Assembly (NCBI RefSeq): GCF_000763885.1
Contig: NZ_JRKO01000016.1
Coordinates: forward strand, 1 to 64,000
From: Paracoccus versutus
Lineage (GTDB): Bacteria > Pseudomonadota > Alphaproteobacteria > Rhodobacterales > Rhodobacteraceae
Direction of reading: 5' to 3'
Length of the DNA stretch: 64,000 nucleotides
Shown: positions 1-11,256 of the stretch, piece by piece
Position numbering within the stretch: the first letter of the stretch is position 1
Layout of the letters: every line of letters starts with the position of its first letter
Notes under the pieces: model-generated
What the model was told of the DNA's origin: nothing
The model's database searches: none
The model's input: the letters and a program-made list of their open reading frames with translations, nothing else
Position numbers and translations under genes: made by a program

Positions 1-118
1 AGGCCGGGTAGTGCTGCGGGAATTCGTGCTGCGCCGAGGCGATCGGACGCAAACCAGCGTCGAAGACCATCGCCCGAGACGACGTCGTCCCCTGGTCGAT
101 CGAAAGAAGATGCGGCAT
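1..118 (-). CDS. glpK: Glycerol kinase, N-terminal fragment
   Basis: Reading leftwards from an ATG at 118, the first 39 codons begin [20 protein letters not shown], the signature start of FGGY-family glycerol kinases. The DQGTTSSR segment is the phosphate-binding loop of the actin-like ATPase fold. The rest lies beyond the window edge. It is the last gene of the glp cluster, 80 bases after glpV. Glycerol kinase makes sn-glycerol-3-phosphate from imported glycerol, which GlpD, the first gene of the operon, then oxidises. The identity is secure despite the short fragment because the start motif is nearly invariant in the family. Confidence 0.93.
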   Translation of the reverse strand, partial: MPHLLSIDQGTTSSRAMVFDAGLRPIASAQHEFPQHYPA

Positions 119-162
119 CGGCGGCCTCCGGCCTGTCCTGGTCGCTGGCGGTTCGGCGGAAA

Positions 163-190
163 GGGGGCGAGGCCCAAGGGCCCCGCCCCC
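163..190 (-). terminator. GC-rich hairpin between glpV and glpK
   Basis: GGGGGCG-A-GGCCC (163-175) pairs with GGGCC-C-CGCCCCC (178-190) around a two-base loop. On the minus strand the stem is followed by TTT and then mixed sequence. It may be a partial terminator or an mRNA-stabilising stem that lowers glpK expression relative to the transporter genes. The hairpin is seen; its role is inferred. Confidence 0.5.
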
Positions 191-198
191 GCAAGGCA

Positions 199-1920
199 TC
201 ACTGCCAGGACTTGATCAGCTCGTCATAGGAGATCGTCTCGCCCTGCGGCTTTTCGTTCTCCAGCGGGCCGACGGGCGAGCCCTCGGCGGCCAGCCATTC
301 CTGCGGATCCTTTTCCTCGTTCATCTTGGGCCCCAGGTCGCCCTGCACGCCGGCGCGCTCCAGCCGCTCCAGCACCCGCTCCTGCTCGGCGCAAAGCGCG
401 TCCAGCGCCTCCTGCGGGGTCTTGGCGCCGGAAAGCGCGTCGCCGATGTTCTGCCACCACAGCTGCGCGAGCTTGGGATAATCCGGGATGTTGGTCCCGG
501 TCGGCGACCATTGCACGCGGGCGGGCGAGCGATAGAACTCGACCAGGCCGCCCAGCTGCGGCGCGCGTTCGGTGAAGGACTGGTCCTGGATGGTCGATTC
601 GCGGATGAAGGTCAGCCCGACATGGGATTTCTTCACGTCCACGGTCTTCGAGGTCACGAATTGCGCATAGAGCCAGGCGGCCTGCGCGCGATCCACCGGC
701 GTCGATTTCATCAGCGTCCAGGAACCCACGTCCTGATAGCCGATCTTGGTGCCCTCGGACCAATAGGCGCCGTGCGGGCTGGGGGCCATGCGCCATTTCG
801 GCGTCCCGTCCTCGTTCATGACCGGGGTGCCCGGCTTGACCATATCGGCGGTGAAGGCGGTATACCAGAACATCTGCTGGGCGATGTCGCCGCGCGCCGG
901 GACCGGCCCCGCCTCGCCGAAGGTCATGCCCATGGCCTCGGGCGGGGTGTATTTCTGCAGCCAGTCGATGGCCTTGGTCACGGCATAGACCGCCGCGGCA
1001 TCGTTGGTCGCGCCGCCCCGCGCCACGCAGGAACCGACGGGGCGGCTGTTCTCGTCGACGCGGATGCCCCATTCGTCCACCGGCAGCCCGTTCGGCTCGC
1101 CTTTGTCGCCCATGCCGGCCATGGACATCCAGGCATCGGTATAGCGCCAGCCCAGGCTGGGATCCTTCTTGCCATAGTCCATGTTGCCCCAGGCCTTCGC
1201 CGGGCCGCCCTCGACATAGGACATGTCGCGGCCGGTGAAGAATTCGGCAATGTCCTCATAGGCCGACCAGTTGACCGGCACGCCCAGGTCGTAGCCATAT
1301 TTCGCCTTGAAATCCTCTTGCGTCTTCTGGTCGTTGAACCAGTCGTAGCGGAACCAGTAGAGGTTGGCGAATTGCTGGTCGGGCAGCTGATACAGCTCGC
1401 CGTCCGGGGCGGTGGTGAACTTCAGCCCGATGAAATCGTCGAGGTCCAGCGTCGGGCTGGTGAAGTCCTTGCCCTCCTCGGCCATCCACTTGGTCAGGCT
1501 GCGCGCCTGCTGATAGCGCCAATGCGTGCCGATCAGGTCGCTGTCGTTGACATAGGCGTCATAGATGTTCTCGCCGGTCTGCATCTGGGTCTGCAGCTTC
1601 TCGACCACGTCGCCCTCGCCGATCAGGTCGTGCGTGACCTTGATCCCGGTGATGGCGGTAAAGGCGGGCGCCAGCACCTTGGCCTCGTATTCATGGGTGG
1701 TGATGGTTTCCGAGACCACCTTGATCTCCATCCCCGCCAGCGGCTGCGCGGCGTCGATGAACCATTGCATCTCCTTTTCCTGGTCCTCGCGCGAGAGCGA
1801 GGACAGATCGCCGATCTCGGCGTCGAGGAATTTCTTCGCCGCCTCCATGTCCGCCCAGGCGGGCGCGCCCATGACCACAAGCGCAAGCGCCATGGCCGTG
1901 GTCCTTTGCATCGGTCTCAT
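199..1920 (-). CDS. glpV: Glycerol ABC transporter substrate-binding protein GlpV
   Basis: A 573-residue periplasmic solute-binding protein of ABC transporter family 1. Residues 1-23 form a signal peptide: basic start, hydrophobic core, Ala-Trp-Ala cleavage site before Asp. The start at 1920 is chosen because GGGAGG lies just upstream and it gives a proper signal peptide; longer frames extend into glpU. It is long for a sugar-binding protein but matches the GlpV class, which feeds glycerol to GlpPQ. It follows glpU by 38 bases in the glp operon. The operon content, especially GlpU and two ATPases, makes glycerol the best substrate call; a related polyol is possible. Confidence 0.88.
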   Translation of the reverse strand: MRPMQRTTAMALALVVMGAPAWADMEAAKKFLDAEIGDLSSLSREDQEKEMQWFIDAAQPLAGMEIKVVSETITTHEYEAKVLAPAFTAITGIKVTHDLIGEGDVVEKLQTQMQTGENIYDAYVNDSDLIGTHWRYQQARSLTKWMAEEGKDFTSPTLDLDDFIGLKFTTAPDGELYQLPDQQFANLYWFRYDWFNDQKTQEDFKAKYGYDLGVPVNWSAYEDIAEFFTGRDMSYVEGGPAKAWGNMDYGKKDPSLGWRYTDAWMSMAGMGDKGEPNGLPVDEWGIRVDENSRPVGSCVARGGATNDAAAVYAVTKAIDWLQKYTPPEAMGMTFGEAGPVPARGDIAQQMFWYTAFTADMVKPGTPVMNEDGTPKWRMAPSPHGAYWSEGTKIGYQDVGSWTLMKSTPVDRAQAAWLYAQFVTSKTVDVKKSHVGLTFIRESTIQDQSFTERAPQLGGLVEFYRSPARVQWSPTGTNIPDYPKLAQLWWQNIGDALSGAKTPQEALDALCAEQERVLERLERAGVQGDLGPKMNEEKDPQEWLAAEGSPVGPLENEKPQGETISYDELIKSWQ

Positions 1921-1958
1921 GTTTTCCTCCCTGATGAGACACCGTTTCCCGATCCCCG

Positions 1959-2383
1959 TCAGACCCAGCGAAACACCGCCGCGGCATGGACGAGGCAGAG
2001 CGCGAGCCCCCACCACAGCGGGGGGCCTGCGAAGAACAGCCAGCCCAGGCAGATGAAGGCCGAGCCGAGAAGCGAGATGAACAGCCGGTCGCCGCGCGTC
2101 GTCTCGATGCGCAGGATGCCGCGGCGCGGGGTTTCCGGGAAGCGGATGGCCAGGATGGTGAACAGCACCAGCAGGCCCGCGATCACCCAGAAGAACAGCG
2201 CCACCGGAAAGGTCCAGGCCATCCAGCCGCCGGGAACCATCGGCGCGGTCCAGTCCCTGGCCCCGTCCTTGACCGGCGTGGCCCAGACCAGCAGGGCCAG
2301 GACGGCGCCCATCAGCAGGACGGCCAGGGCATAGATCGCCGGCCAGGCGATGCGCTTGTGCGTCGGGATGGCGGCGTCGGACA

Positions 2384-2384
<1 letters not shown>
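1959..2384 (-). CDS. glpU: Small membrane protein GlpU (DUF2160 family)
   Basis: A 141-residue integral membrane protein with about four hydrophobic segments (roughly residues 15-36, 55-80, 98-118 and 120-138). It resembles the DUF2160-type protein found in rhizobial glycerol transporter operons between glpQ and glpV. Its ATG overlaps the glpQ stop as TGATG, implying translational coupling. Its exact role is unclear in the family; it may be an accessory membrane subunit of the glycerol importer. The name rests on position and composition. Confidence 0.8.
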
Positions 2385-3186
<802 letters not shown>

Positions 3187-3187
<1 letters not shown>

Positions 3188-4073
3188 CACATGCCCTCCG
3201 GGATGTCGGCCTGGCTGCGGTCGATATTGGTCATGACGGTGTAGAACACCCAGCTGACCAGCAGGATCACCAGGAAATACATGATCGAGAAGGCGGCGGC
3301 GGGGCCGAGGTCGAACTGCCCGACCGCCATCTTCACCAGGTCGATGGACAGGAAGGTGGTCGAGTTGCCGGGACCGCCGCCGGTGACGACGAAGGGCTCG
3401 GTATAGATCATGAAGCTGTCCATGAAGCGCAGAAGCACGGCGATCAGCAGCACGCCCTTCATCTTGGGCAGCTCGATATGGCGGAACACCGCCCAGCGGC
3501 TGGCCTGGTCGATCTTGGCGGCCTGGTAATAGGCCTGCGGGATGGATTGCAGCCCGGCATAGCAAAGCAGCGCGACCAGGCTGGTCCAGTGCCAGACATC
3601 CATCACGATCACGGTGATCCAGGCGTCCAGCGGGTCGTTGGTATAGTTGTAGTCCAGCCCCAGCGCCTTGAGCCCGCGGCCCAGAAGCCCGATGTCGGTG
3701 CGGCCGAAGATCTGCCAGATGGTGCCGACGACGTTGAAGGGGATCAGCAGCGGCAGCGCCATCAGCACCAGCACCAGGCTGGACCAGAAGCCCTTCTTGG
3801 GCATGTTCAGCGCCACGAAGATGCCCAGCGGCACCTCGATCGCCAGGATGATGGCGGAAAACAGCGCCTGCCGCCCCAGCGCCCCGTGCAGGCGGCGCGA
3901 ATGCACCATCTCGTCGAACCATTCGAGGCCCGCCCAGAAGAAGGCGTTGTTGCCGAACGTGTCGTTCACCGAATAGTTCACCACCGTCATCAGCGGGATC
4001 ACCGCCGAGAAGGCGACGACGACCAGCACCGGCAGGACCAGGAACCAGGCCTTGTTGTTCTGGGTCTTTTCCA

Positions 4074-4074
<1 letters not shown>
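3187..4074 (-). CDS. glpP: Glycerol ABC transporter permease GlpP
   Basis: A 295-residue permease of the MalF/UgpA type with about six membrane segments. An EAA-like loop near residues 190-215 (SIPQAYYQAAKIDQASRWAV) contacts the nucleotide-binding subunits. The ATG at 4074 overlaps the glpT stop as TGATG, so translation of the ATPase, both permeases and GlpU is chained. It partners GlpQ in the membrane. The longer frame extending upstream runs through glpT in the wrong frame and is not real. Confidence 0.9.
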
Positions 4075-5162
<1,088 letters not shown>

Positions 5163-5163
5163 G

Positions 5164-6243
5164 TCAGGCCGCCTTCGCATAGGCGGCCGGGGCGGCAAGC
5201 CGCCCGGACGCGTCGAACAGGTAGACATGCGCCGGGTCCAGCCAGACCGAAAGCGGCTGGCCGGGCGTCAGCAGATGCACGCCCTCGACCAGCCCGACCC
5301 AGCGGTCGGCGCCATGCTCGACATGGACGAAGGTTTCCGAGCCGGTGATCTCGGTCCCGACCAGCGTGCAGGCGAACGCCACCGCCGCCGGGCCGTGCCG
5401 GGCCAGCGACAGGTGGTTGGCGCGGAACCCGGCCAGATAGGCGCCGTCCGGCAGGTCGGCGAAACTGCCCGCGGCCAGCACGCTGTCGCCGAAGGTGACG
5501 GCATCGCCCTGCTTGCGGGCGGCGACGAAATTCATCGGCGGATCGCTGAACACCCGCGCCGTGGTCGCATCCACCGGCTGGCGATAGACCTGCGGCGTCG
5601 GGCCGAATTGCGTCATCCGGCCCTGCCACAGCGTCGCGGTATGGCCGCCCAGCAGCAGCGCCTCCTCGGGCTCGGTGGTGGCATAGACGAAGATCGCACC
5701 GGAAGCCTCGAAGATGCGCGGGATCTCGACCCGCAATTCCTCGCGCAGCTTGTAGTCGAGGTTCGCCAAGGGCTCGTCCAGCAGCACCAGCCCGGCGCCC
5801 TTGACCAGCGCGCGGGCCAGGGCGCAGCGTTGCTGCTGGCCGCCCGAAAGCTCCAGCGGCTTGCGCGCCAGCATCGGCGTCAGGTGCAGCATCTCGGCGG
5901 TCTCGCGCACCTTGCGGTCGATCTCGTCCCGCGGCCGGCGCAGGATGCGCAGGGGCGAGGCGATGTTTTCATAGACCGAGAGGCCGGGATAGTTGATGAA
6001 CTGCTGGTAGACCATGGCAATGCCGCGGTCCTGCACCCGCTGGCCGGTCACGTCCCGCCCGTCCCAGAGGATGCGGCCGGTCGTCGGCTGGTCCAGCCCC
6101 GCCATCAGCCGCATCAGGCTGGTCTTGCCGGAAAGCGTCGGGCCCAGCAGCACGTTCATGCTGCCCCTTTGCAGGGTCAGGCTGGTGGGGTGGACATGCA
6201 CCCTGCCCCCGACCGACCGCGATACGCCCTGCAGTTCCAGCAA
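5164..6243 (-). CDS. glpS: Glycerol ABC transporter ATPase GlpS (TTG start)
   Basis: A 359-residue ABC ATPase with a MalK-like C-terminal domain. Walker A is GPTLSGKTS (34-42), the Q-loop lies near 78-84, and the signature LSGGQ (132-136) is intact, followed by Walker B LLDEP. The switch histidine is replaced by Thr190 (YATTEP where relatives have YVTHD). I place the start at TTG 6243 because GGGGAGGG lies just upstream and it yields the family start MLELQG; no in-frame ATG fits. It lies 14 bases after glpD and 1 base before glpT. Confidence 0.88.
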   Translation of the reverse strand: MLELQGVSRSVGGRVHVHPTSLTLQRGSMNVLLGPTLSGKTSLMRLMAGLDQPTTGRILWDGRDVTGQRVQDRGIAMVYQQFINYPGLSVYENIASPLRILRRPRDEIDRKVRETAEMLHLTPMLARKPLELSGGQQQRCALARALVKGAGLVLLDEPLANLDYKLREELRVEIPRIFEASGAIFVYATTEPEEALLLGGHTATLWQGRMTQFGPTPQVYRQPVDATTARVFSDPPMNFVAARKQGDAVTFGDSVLAAGSFADLPDGAYLAGFRANHLSLARHGPAAVAFACTLVGTEITGSETFVHVEHGADRWVGLVEGVHLLTPGQPLSVWLDPAHVYLFDASGRLAAPAAYAKAA

Positions 6244-6257
6244 AGCCTTACCCTCCC

Positions 6258-7850
6258 CTATTCCGCCGCCGAATGGGCGGCATGGTGCCTGTCCACGAAG
6301 GCCGCCAGCTCGCGGCGTTGCGCCTCGGTCATGTGCAGGCCCAGCTTGGTGCGGCGCCACAGGATGTCCTCGGCGGTGGCGGCGAATTCATGGCGGATCA
6401 GCCAGATCACCTCGGCCTCGGTCAGCCCGGCACCGAAATCGCGCCCCAGCGCCGCCATGCTGCCGGCGCCGTCGAGCAGCAGGAACGCCTCGGTGCCATA
6501 GGTGCGCACCAGCCGGCGCGACAGGCGCGGCGACAGGAACGGGTGGCGCGCCTGCAGCTGGGCCAGCAGATCCTCGACCCCGTCCACCGGGAAGTCGCCG
6601 CCCGGCAGCGGCACCCGCGCGGTCCAGTCCCCGCCCGCCTGCGGAAAGTAGGGCGCAAGCCTGGCCAGCGCGCCCTCGGCCAGCCGGCGGTAGGTGGTGA
6701 TCTTGCCGCCGAAGACGTTGAGCAGCGGCGCCCCGCCCGCCTCGCCGTCCTGCAGGCTGAGGACATAGTCCCGCGTCGCCGCCGTGGCCGATTTCGCGCC
6801 GTCGTCGTAAAGCGGCCTCACCCCGGAATAGGTCCAGACCACCTGATCGGGCGTCACCGGCCGGGCGAAATAGCGGCTGGCGAAGGCGCAAAGGTAATCG
6901 CGCTCTTCCTCGGTGCAGCGCGCCTCGCCGGGGGGGCCGCGATGGTCCATGTCGGTGGTGCCGATCAGGGTGAAATCCTCTTCGAAGGGGATCGCGAAGA
7001 TGATCCGCCCGTCCGTGCCCTGGAAGAAATAGCAGCGGTCGTGGTCGTAAAGCCGCGGCACGACGATGTGGCTGCCGCGCACCAGCCGCACCCCTTCGGC
7101 CGAGGGGATATGCGCGACGTTGCGGATCACGTCCTCGACCCATGGCCCGCCGGCATTGACCAGCGCGCGGGCGTGGTGGATGCGCGTGCCCCCCGCCCCC
7201 TCGGTGGTGATGCGCCACAGCCCGTCCGCGCGCTCGGCATGGGTGACGCGGGTGCGGGTCAGGATGGTGGCGCCGCGGGCCTGCGCGTCGCGGGCGTTCA
7301 GCACCACCAGCCGCGCATCCTGCACCCAGCAGTCGGAATATTCCCAGCCCCGCCGAAAGCCCGGCTTCAGCGGCTTGCCCAGCGGGTCGCGGGACAGGTC
7401 CAGCCGCCTGGTCCCCGGCAGGATCCTGCGGCCGCCCAGATTGTCGTAAAGGAACAGCCCCAGCCGGATCAGCCAGGCCGGGCGGCGGCCGCGCAGACAG
7501 GGCATCGCCAGCGACAGGATGCGCGAGGTCGGCGTGTCGGCCTCGAAGCGCATGTCGGGCGACCAGGGCAACACGAAACGCATCGGCCAGGAGATATGCG
7601 GCATCGCGGCCAGCAGCGTCTCGCGTTCCTCCAGCGCCTCGCGCACCAGCCGGAACTCGAAGAACTCCAGGTAGCGCAGCCCGCCATGGAACAGCTTGGT
7701 CGAGGCCGATGAGGTCGCCTGCGCCAGGTCGCCCATCTCGGCCAGCGTGACCGCAAGCCCGCGCCCCGCCGCATCCCGCGCGATGCCGCAGCCGTTGATT
7801 CCTCCGCCGATGATGAAAAGGTCGGCCTGGGGCCGCACTGGTGCCGACAC
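6258..7850 (-). CDS. glpD: Glycerol-3-phosphate dehydrogenase, FAD-dependent
   Basis: A 530-residue aerobic sn-glycerol-3-phosphate dehydrogenase, which passes electrons to quinone at the inner membrane and yields dihydroxyacetone phosphate. The N-terminal dinucleotide-binding motif GGGINGCGIARDAAGRG (about 15-31) binds FAD. Family blocks SSASTKLFHGGLRYLE and GTTDMDHRG, plus the C-terminal DAO_C-type helical domain with EAEVIWLIRHE, are all present. Length is typical. It is the first gene of the glp operon and is preceded by a promoter with two dyads. The operon arrangement glpD-STPQUV-K matches rhizobial glycerol clusters. Confidence 0.95.
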   Translation of the reverse strand: MSAPVRPQADLFIIGGGINGCGIARDAAGRGLAVTLAEMGDLAQATSSASTKLFHGGLRYLEFFEFRLVREALEERETLLAAMPHISWPMRFVLPWSPDMRFEADTPTSRILSLAMPCLRGRRPAWLIRLGLFLYDNLGGRRILPGTRRLDLSRDPLGKPLKPGFRRGWEYSDCWVQDARLVVLNARDAQARGATILTRTRVTHAERADGLWRITTEGAGGTRIHHARALVNAGGPWVEDVIRNVAHIPSAEGVRLVRGSHIVVPRLYDHDRCYFFQGTDGRIIFAIPFEEDFTLIGTTDMDHRGPPGEARCTEEERDYLCAFASRYFARPVTPDQVVWTYSGVRPLYDDGAKSATAATRDYVLSLQDGEAGGAPLLNVFGGKITTYRRLAEGALARLAPYFPQAGGDWTARVPLPGGDFPVDGVEDLLAQLQARHPFLSPRLSRRLVRTYGTEAFLLLDGAGSMAALGRDFGAGLTEAEVIWLIRHEFAATAEDILWRRTKLGLHMTEAQRRELAAFVDRHHAAHSAAE

Positions 7851-8304
7851 GCCGATCCCTCCCCGTCGCTGCGCGTCCGTCGATAGCCGAAAGGTGTAAC
7901 GGCTTCGTGACCCCGGTCAAGCGAAAATTTTCGTTTATGATCGCTTTTGGAAAAAGCGAATGAACATGCGCGGCATTGCAGCATGATTCGCGTGAAAACA
8001 ATGCAGATGCAGCAAGAAACCCAGGACAGGATGCGCGGTTTTTCTTGCGCCGCAAGAACGGCGAGCCGCCGTCAAGGCCAAAATCGAACTGAAACGAACA
8101 TTCGGAAGCGCCGAGGGCGCGGCAACCGCAGGTAGAAAGGCATTTCCACGCCGCCGCGCTGCCATCCGCGACTGCCCGCCGTTGCCGCAATGCAGCAATT
8201 TCGCCGTCCATGCGGCAAAGGGACGCCGTTTCGGTCTTGCCGGGCTTGGTCTCGGCGGGAAAATCTGGCAAGGACGGCGCATCCTAAGAACAAGGGCCAT
8301 CCAG
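7851..8304. other. Divergent intergenic region glpD / cysD
   Basis: This 454-base gap carries the glpD promoter on its left. To the right lie a perfect 17-bp inverted repeat TTCTTGCG-C-CGCAAGAA (8042-8058) and a spaced pair TTGCCGCA (8182-8189) / TGCGGCAA (8211-8218). The one-base centre of the first argues for a protein-binding site rather than an RNA hairpin. A cysD regulator is the simplest reading. I see no convincing gene here; open frames across it lack family character. Confidence 0.45.
7895..7959 (-). promoter_or_regulatory. glpD promoter with two operator-like dyads
   Basis: On the minus strand a -35 TTGACC (7915-7920) is followed, after 16 bases, by a weaker -10 TACACC. Directly upstream sit a perfect 12-bp palindrome CGAAAATTTTCG (7922-7933) and a dyad TCGCTTTT-GGA-AAAAGCGA (7941-7959). 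Their TTTCG/CGAAA character resembles sites bound by DeoR-family GlpR repressors. No glpR gene is in the window, so the regulator is inferred. The dyads are directly visible. Confidence 0.55.
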
Positions 8305-9240
8305 ATGAACAGCCAATCCGTCATACATACCGGGGGTCAGGTGGCCACGCTGACCCATCTTCAAAGGCTTGAAGCCGAAAGCATCCAGATCATGCGCGAG
8401 GTCGTGGCGGCGGCCGACAACCCGGTGATGCTCTATTCGGTCGGCAAGGATTCGGCCTGCATGCTGCATCTGGCGAAGAAGGCGTTCTACCCGGCCCCGC
8501 CGCCCTTCCCGCTGCTGCATGTCGACACCACCTGGAAATTCCGCGCCATGTACGATCTGCGCGACCGCGCCGCGGCGCAGGCGGGCATGGAGCTGATCGT
8601 CCACCACAACCCCGAGGCGATGGAAAAGGGCATCAACCCCTTCGACCACGGCAGCCTGCATACGGACATGTGGAAGACCGACGGGCTGAAGCAGGCGCTG
8701 ACCAAGTTCAATTTCGACGTGGCCTTCGGCGGCGCGCGCCGCGACGAGGAAAAGTCGCGCGCCAAGGAACGGGTGTTCTCGTTCCGCTCGGCCAACCACC
8801 GCTGGGATCCCAAGAACCAGCGCCCCGAGCTGTGGAAGCTCTACAACACCCGCAAGGGCAAGGGCGAATCGATCCGGGTCTTCCCGCTGTCGAACTGGAC
8901 CGAGCTGGACATCTGGCAGTATATCCACCTGGAAAACATCGACATCGTGCCGCTGTATTTCTCGGACCTGCGGCCGGTGGTGGAACGCGACGGCCTGCTC
9001 ATCATGGTCGACGACGACCGTTTCCGCCTGCGCGAGGGCGAGCAACCGATGATGAAATCCGTGCGCTTCCGCACGCTGGGTTGCTATCCGCTGACCGGCG
9101 CGGTGGAATCGAACGCCAAGACCCTGCCCGAGGTCATCCAGGAAATGCTGCTGACCACCACGTCCGAGCGGCAGGGCCGCGCCATCGACCACGACCAGTC
9201 GGCCTCGATGGAGAAGAAGAAGCAAGAGGGGTATTTCTGA
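8305..9240 (+). CDS. cysD: Sulfate adenylyltransferase subunit 2
   Basis: A 311-residue ATP-sulfurylase small subunit that makes adenosine 5'-phosphosulfate from sulfate and ATP. The PP-loop [10 protein letters not shown] is near residues 45-54, followed by [16 protein letters not shown] and the conserved [17 protein letters not shown] block. The C-terminus ends with the typical basic EKKKQEGYF. The start at 8305 gives the usual CysD length; the frame remains open upstream but without conservation. One base separates it from cysNC, which supplies the regulatory GTPase. No sulfite or APS reductase gene is adjacent. Confidence 0.95.
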   Translation: MNSQSVIHTGGQVATLTHLQRLEAESIQIMREVVAAADNPVMLYSVGKDSACMLHLAKKAFYPAPPPFPLLHVDTTWKFRAMYDLRDRAAAQAGMELIVHHNPEAMEKGINPFDHGSLHTDMWKTDGLKQALTKFNFDVAFGGARRDEEKSRAKERVFSFRSANHRWDPKNQRPELWKLYNTRKGKGESIRVFPLSNWTELDIWQYIHLENIDIVPLYFSDLRPVVERDGLLIMVDDDRFRLREGEQPMMKSVRFRTLGCYPLTGAVESNAKTLPEVIQEMLLTTTSERQGRAIDHDQSASMEKKKQEGYF

Positions 9241-9241
9241 G

Positions 9242-11164
9242 ATGAACCACGAGATGAAAAGCCCCGTCTATGTCACGGACACGCTGATCTCCCAGGATAT
9301 CGACGCCTATCTGCTGAAGCACCAGCACAAGACCATGCTGCGCTTCATCACCTGCGGCTCGGTCGACGACGGCAAGTCCACGCTGATCGGCCGGCTGCTC
9401 TATGACAGCAAGATGATCTTCGAGGACCAGCTGGCGAGCCTGGAAAGCGATTCCAAGGTCGTGGGCACCCAGGGCGGCGAGATCGACTTCGCCCTGCTGG
9501 TCGACGGCCTGGCGGCGGAACGCGAGCAGGGCATCACCATCGACGTGGCCTATCGCTTCTTTGCCACCGACAAGCGCAAGTTCATCGTCGCCGACACGCC
9601 CGGCCACGAGCAATATACCCGCAACATGGTCACCGGCGCCTCGACCGCCGACCTTGCCGTGATCCTGATCGACGCGCGCCAGGGCGTGCTGACCCAGACC
9701 CGGCGGCACAGCTACCTGGTGAACCTGCTGGGCATCCAGAACGTGGTGCTGGCGGTGAACAAGATGGACCTGGTCGATTACTCGGCCGAGCGGTTCTACG
9801 ACATCGTCGCGGATTATTCGCATTTCGCCAAGCAGATCGGCATGGACAGCTTCCTGCCGATCCCGATCTCGGGGCTCAAGGGCGACAATATCGTCGAGAA
9901 AAGCCCGAACATGCATTGGTACCAGGGCCCGACGCTGCTGGGCCACCTGGAAGAGGCGCCGGTCAGCGACACCCGCATGCTGGACCAGCCCTTCCGCATG
10001 GCGGTGCAATGGGTGAACCGGCCGAACCTGGACTTCCGCGGCTTTGCCGGCCAGATCGGCGCGGGCATGGTGCGGCCGGGCGACGCCATCCGGGTGCTGC
10101 CCTCGGGCAAGACCACCACGGTCAAGTCGATCGTCACCTATGACGGCGACCTGGACCTGGCCGTCGCCGGCCAGTCGGTGACGCTGACCTTCGCCGACGA
10201 GATCGACTGCTCGCGCGGCGATATGATCGTGCAATCCGACCAGCCCTGCGAGGTCGCCGACCAGTTCGAGGCGACGGTGGTCTGGATGGCCGAGCAGGAG
10301 ATGCTGCCGGGCCGCCCCTACCTGCTGAAGATCGGCACCCAGACCGTCACCGCGACCGTGACCGAGCCCAAGTATGAGGTCAACGTCAACACGCTGGAGC
10401 ATCTGGCCAGCAAGACGCTGGGGCTGAACGCCATCGGGGTGGTCAATATCTCGACCGACCGGCCGATCCCGTTCGAGGCCTATGCCCAGAACCCCGACCT
10501 GGGCGGCTTCATCCTGATCGACCGCATGACCAATGCCACGGTGGCGGCGGGCATGATCCATTTCGCGCTGCGCCGGTCGCAGAACATCCACTGGCAGGCG
10601 CTGGACGTGAACCGCGATGCCCATGCGGCGCTGAAGAACCAGAAGCCCGCCGTGGTCTGGTTCACCGGCCTGTCGGGCTCGGGCAAGTCCACCATCGCCA
10701 ATATCGTCGAGAAGAAGCTGCATGCCCTGGGCAAGCACACCTTCCTGCTGGACGGCGACAACATCCGCCACGGGCTGAACCGCGACCTGGGCTTTACCGA
10801 TGCCGACCGGGTGGAAAACATCCGCCGCGTGGGCGAGGTGGCGCGGCTGATGACCGATGCCGGGTTGATCGTGCTGACCGCCTTCATCTCGCCCTTCCGT
10901 TCGGAACGGCAGATGGTGCGCGACCTGATGGCGCCGGGCGAGTTCGTCGAGGTCTTCGTCGACACGCCGCTGGAGGTGGCCGAGGCGCGCGACGTCAAGG
11001 GCCTGTACAAAAAGGCGCGGTCGGGCCAGCTGAAGAACTTCACCGGCATCGACAGCCCCTATGAGCAGCCGCAGAACGCCGAGTTGACCGTGAACACGGT
11101 CGAGCTGACGCCCGAGGACGCGGCCGAGCGCATCGTGCAATACGTGCTGCGCGAGATGAGCTGA
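9242..11164 (+). CDS. cysNC: Bifunctional sulfate adenylyltransferase subunit 1 / APS kinase
   Basis: A 640-residue fusion. Residues about 30-445 form the CysN GTPase: P-loop [25 protein letters not shown], then EF-Tu-like barrels. Residues about 460-640 form APS kinase: P-loop [19 protein letters not shown], and the [16 protein letters not shown] block. The first half drives ATP-sulfurylase with GTP; the second phosphorylates APS to PAPS. The same fusion is called NodQ in rhizobia. It follows cysD by one base. A GC hairpin lies 30 bases downstream. Confidence 0.95.
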   Translation: MNHEMKSPVYVTDTLISQDIDAYLLKHQHKTMLRFITCGSVDDGKSTLIGRLLYDSKMIFEDQLASLESDSKVVGTQGGEIDFALLVDGLAAEREQGITIDVAYRFFATDKRKFIVADTPGHEQYTRNMVTGASTADLAVILIDARQGVLTQTRRHSYLVNLLGIQNVVLAVNKMDLVDYSAERFYDIVADYSHFAKQIGMDSFLPIPISGLKGDNIVEKSPNMHWYQGPTLLGHLEEAPVSDTRMLDQPFRMAVQWVNRPNLDFRGFAGQIGAGMVRPGDAIRVLPSGKTTTVKSIVTYDGDLDLAVAGQSVTLTFADEIDCSRGDMIVQSDQPCEVADQFEATVVWMAEQEMLPGRPYLLKIGTQTVTATVTEPKYEVNVNTLEHLASKTLGLNAIGVVNISTDRPIPFEAYAQNPDLGGFILIDRMTNATVAAGMIHFALRRSQNIHWQALDVNRDAHAALKNQKPAVVWFTGLSGSGKSTIANIVEKKLHALGKHTFLLDGDNIRHGLNRDLGFTDADRVENIRRVGEVARLMTDAGLIVLTAFISPFRSERQMVRDLMAPGEFVEVFVDTPLEVAEARDVKGLYKKARSGQLKNFTGIDSPYEQPQNAELTVNTVELTPEDAAERIVQYVLREMS

Positions 11165-11194
11165 CGCCCCGCCCCTTCGCGGATGAGACAAAAG

Positions 11195-11221
11195 AACGGC
11201 GGCCGGGTTGCGGCCGCCGTT
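11195..11221. terminator. Bidirectional terminator between cysNC and glcF
   Basis: A perfect 11-bp stem AACGGCGGCCG / CGGCCGCCGTT with loop GGTTG lies between the convergent cysNC and glcF ends. On the minus strand it is followed by CTTTTGTCTC, a reasonable U-rich tail, so it fits glcF better. On the plus strand the tail is poor. Confidence 0.75.
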
Positions 11222-11256
11222 CGCATGTCGGGGTCGGGCTTTTCCAAGCGGCGGCG

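Noticed and set aside
511..2334. Long plus-strand open frame (607 codons) opposite glpV/glpU
   Set aside because: It is antisense to a clear signal-peptide solute-binding protein and has low-complexity His/Arg/Gly/Ala-rich composition typical of high-GC shadow frames.
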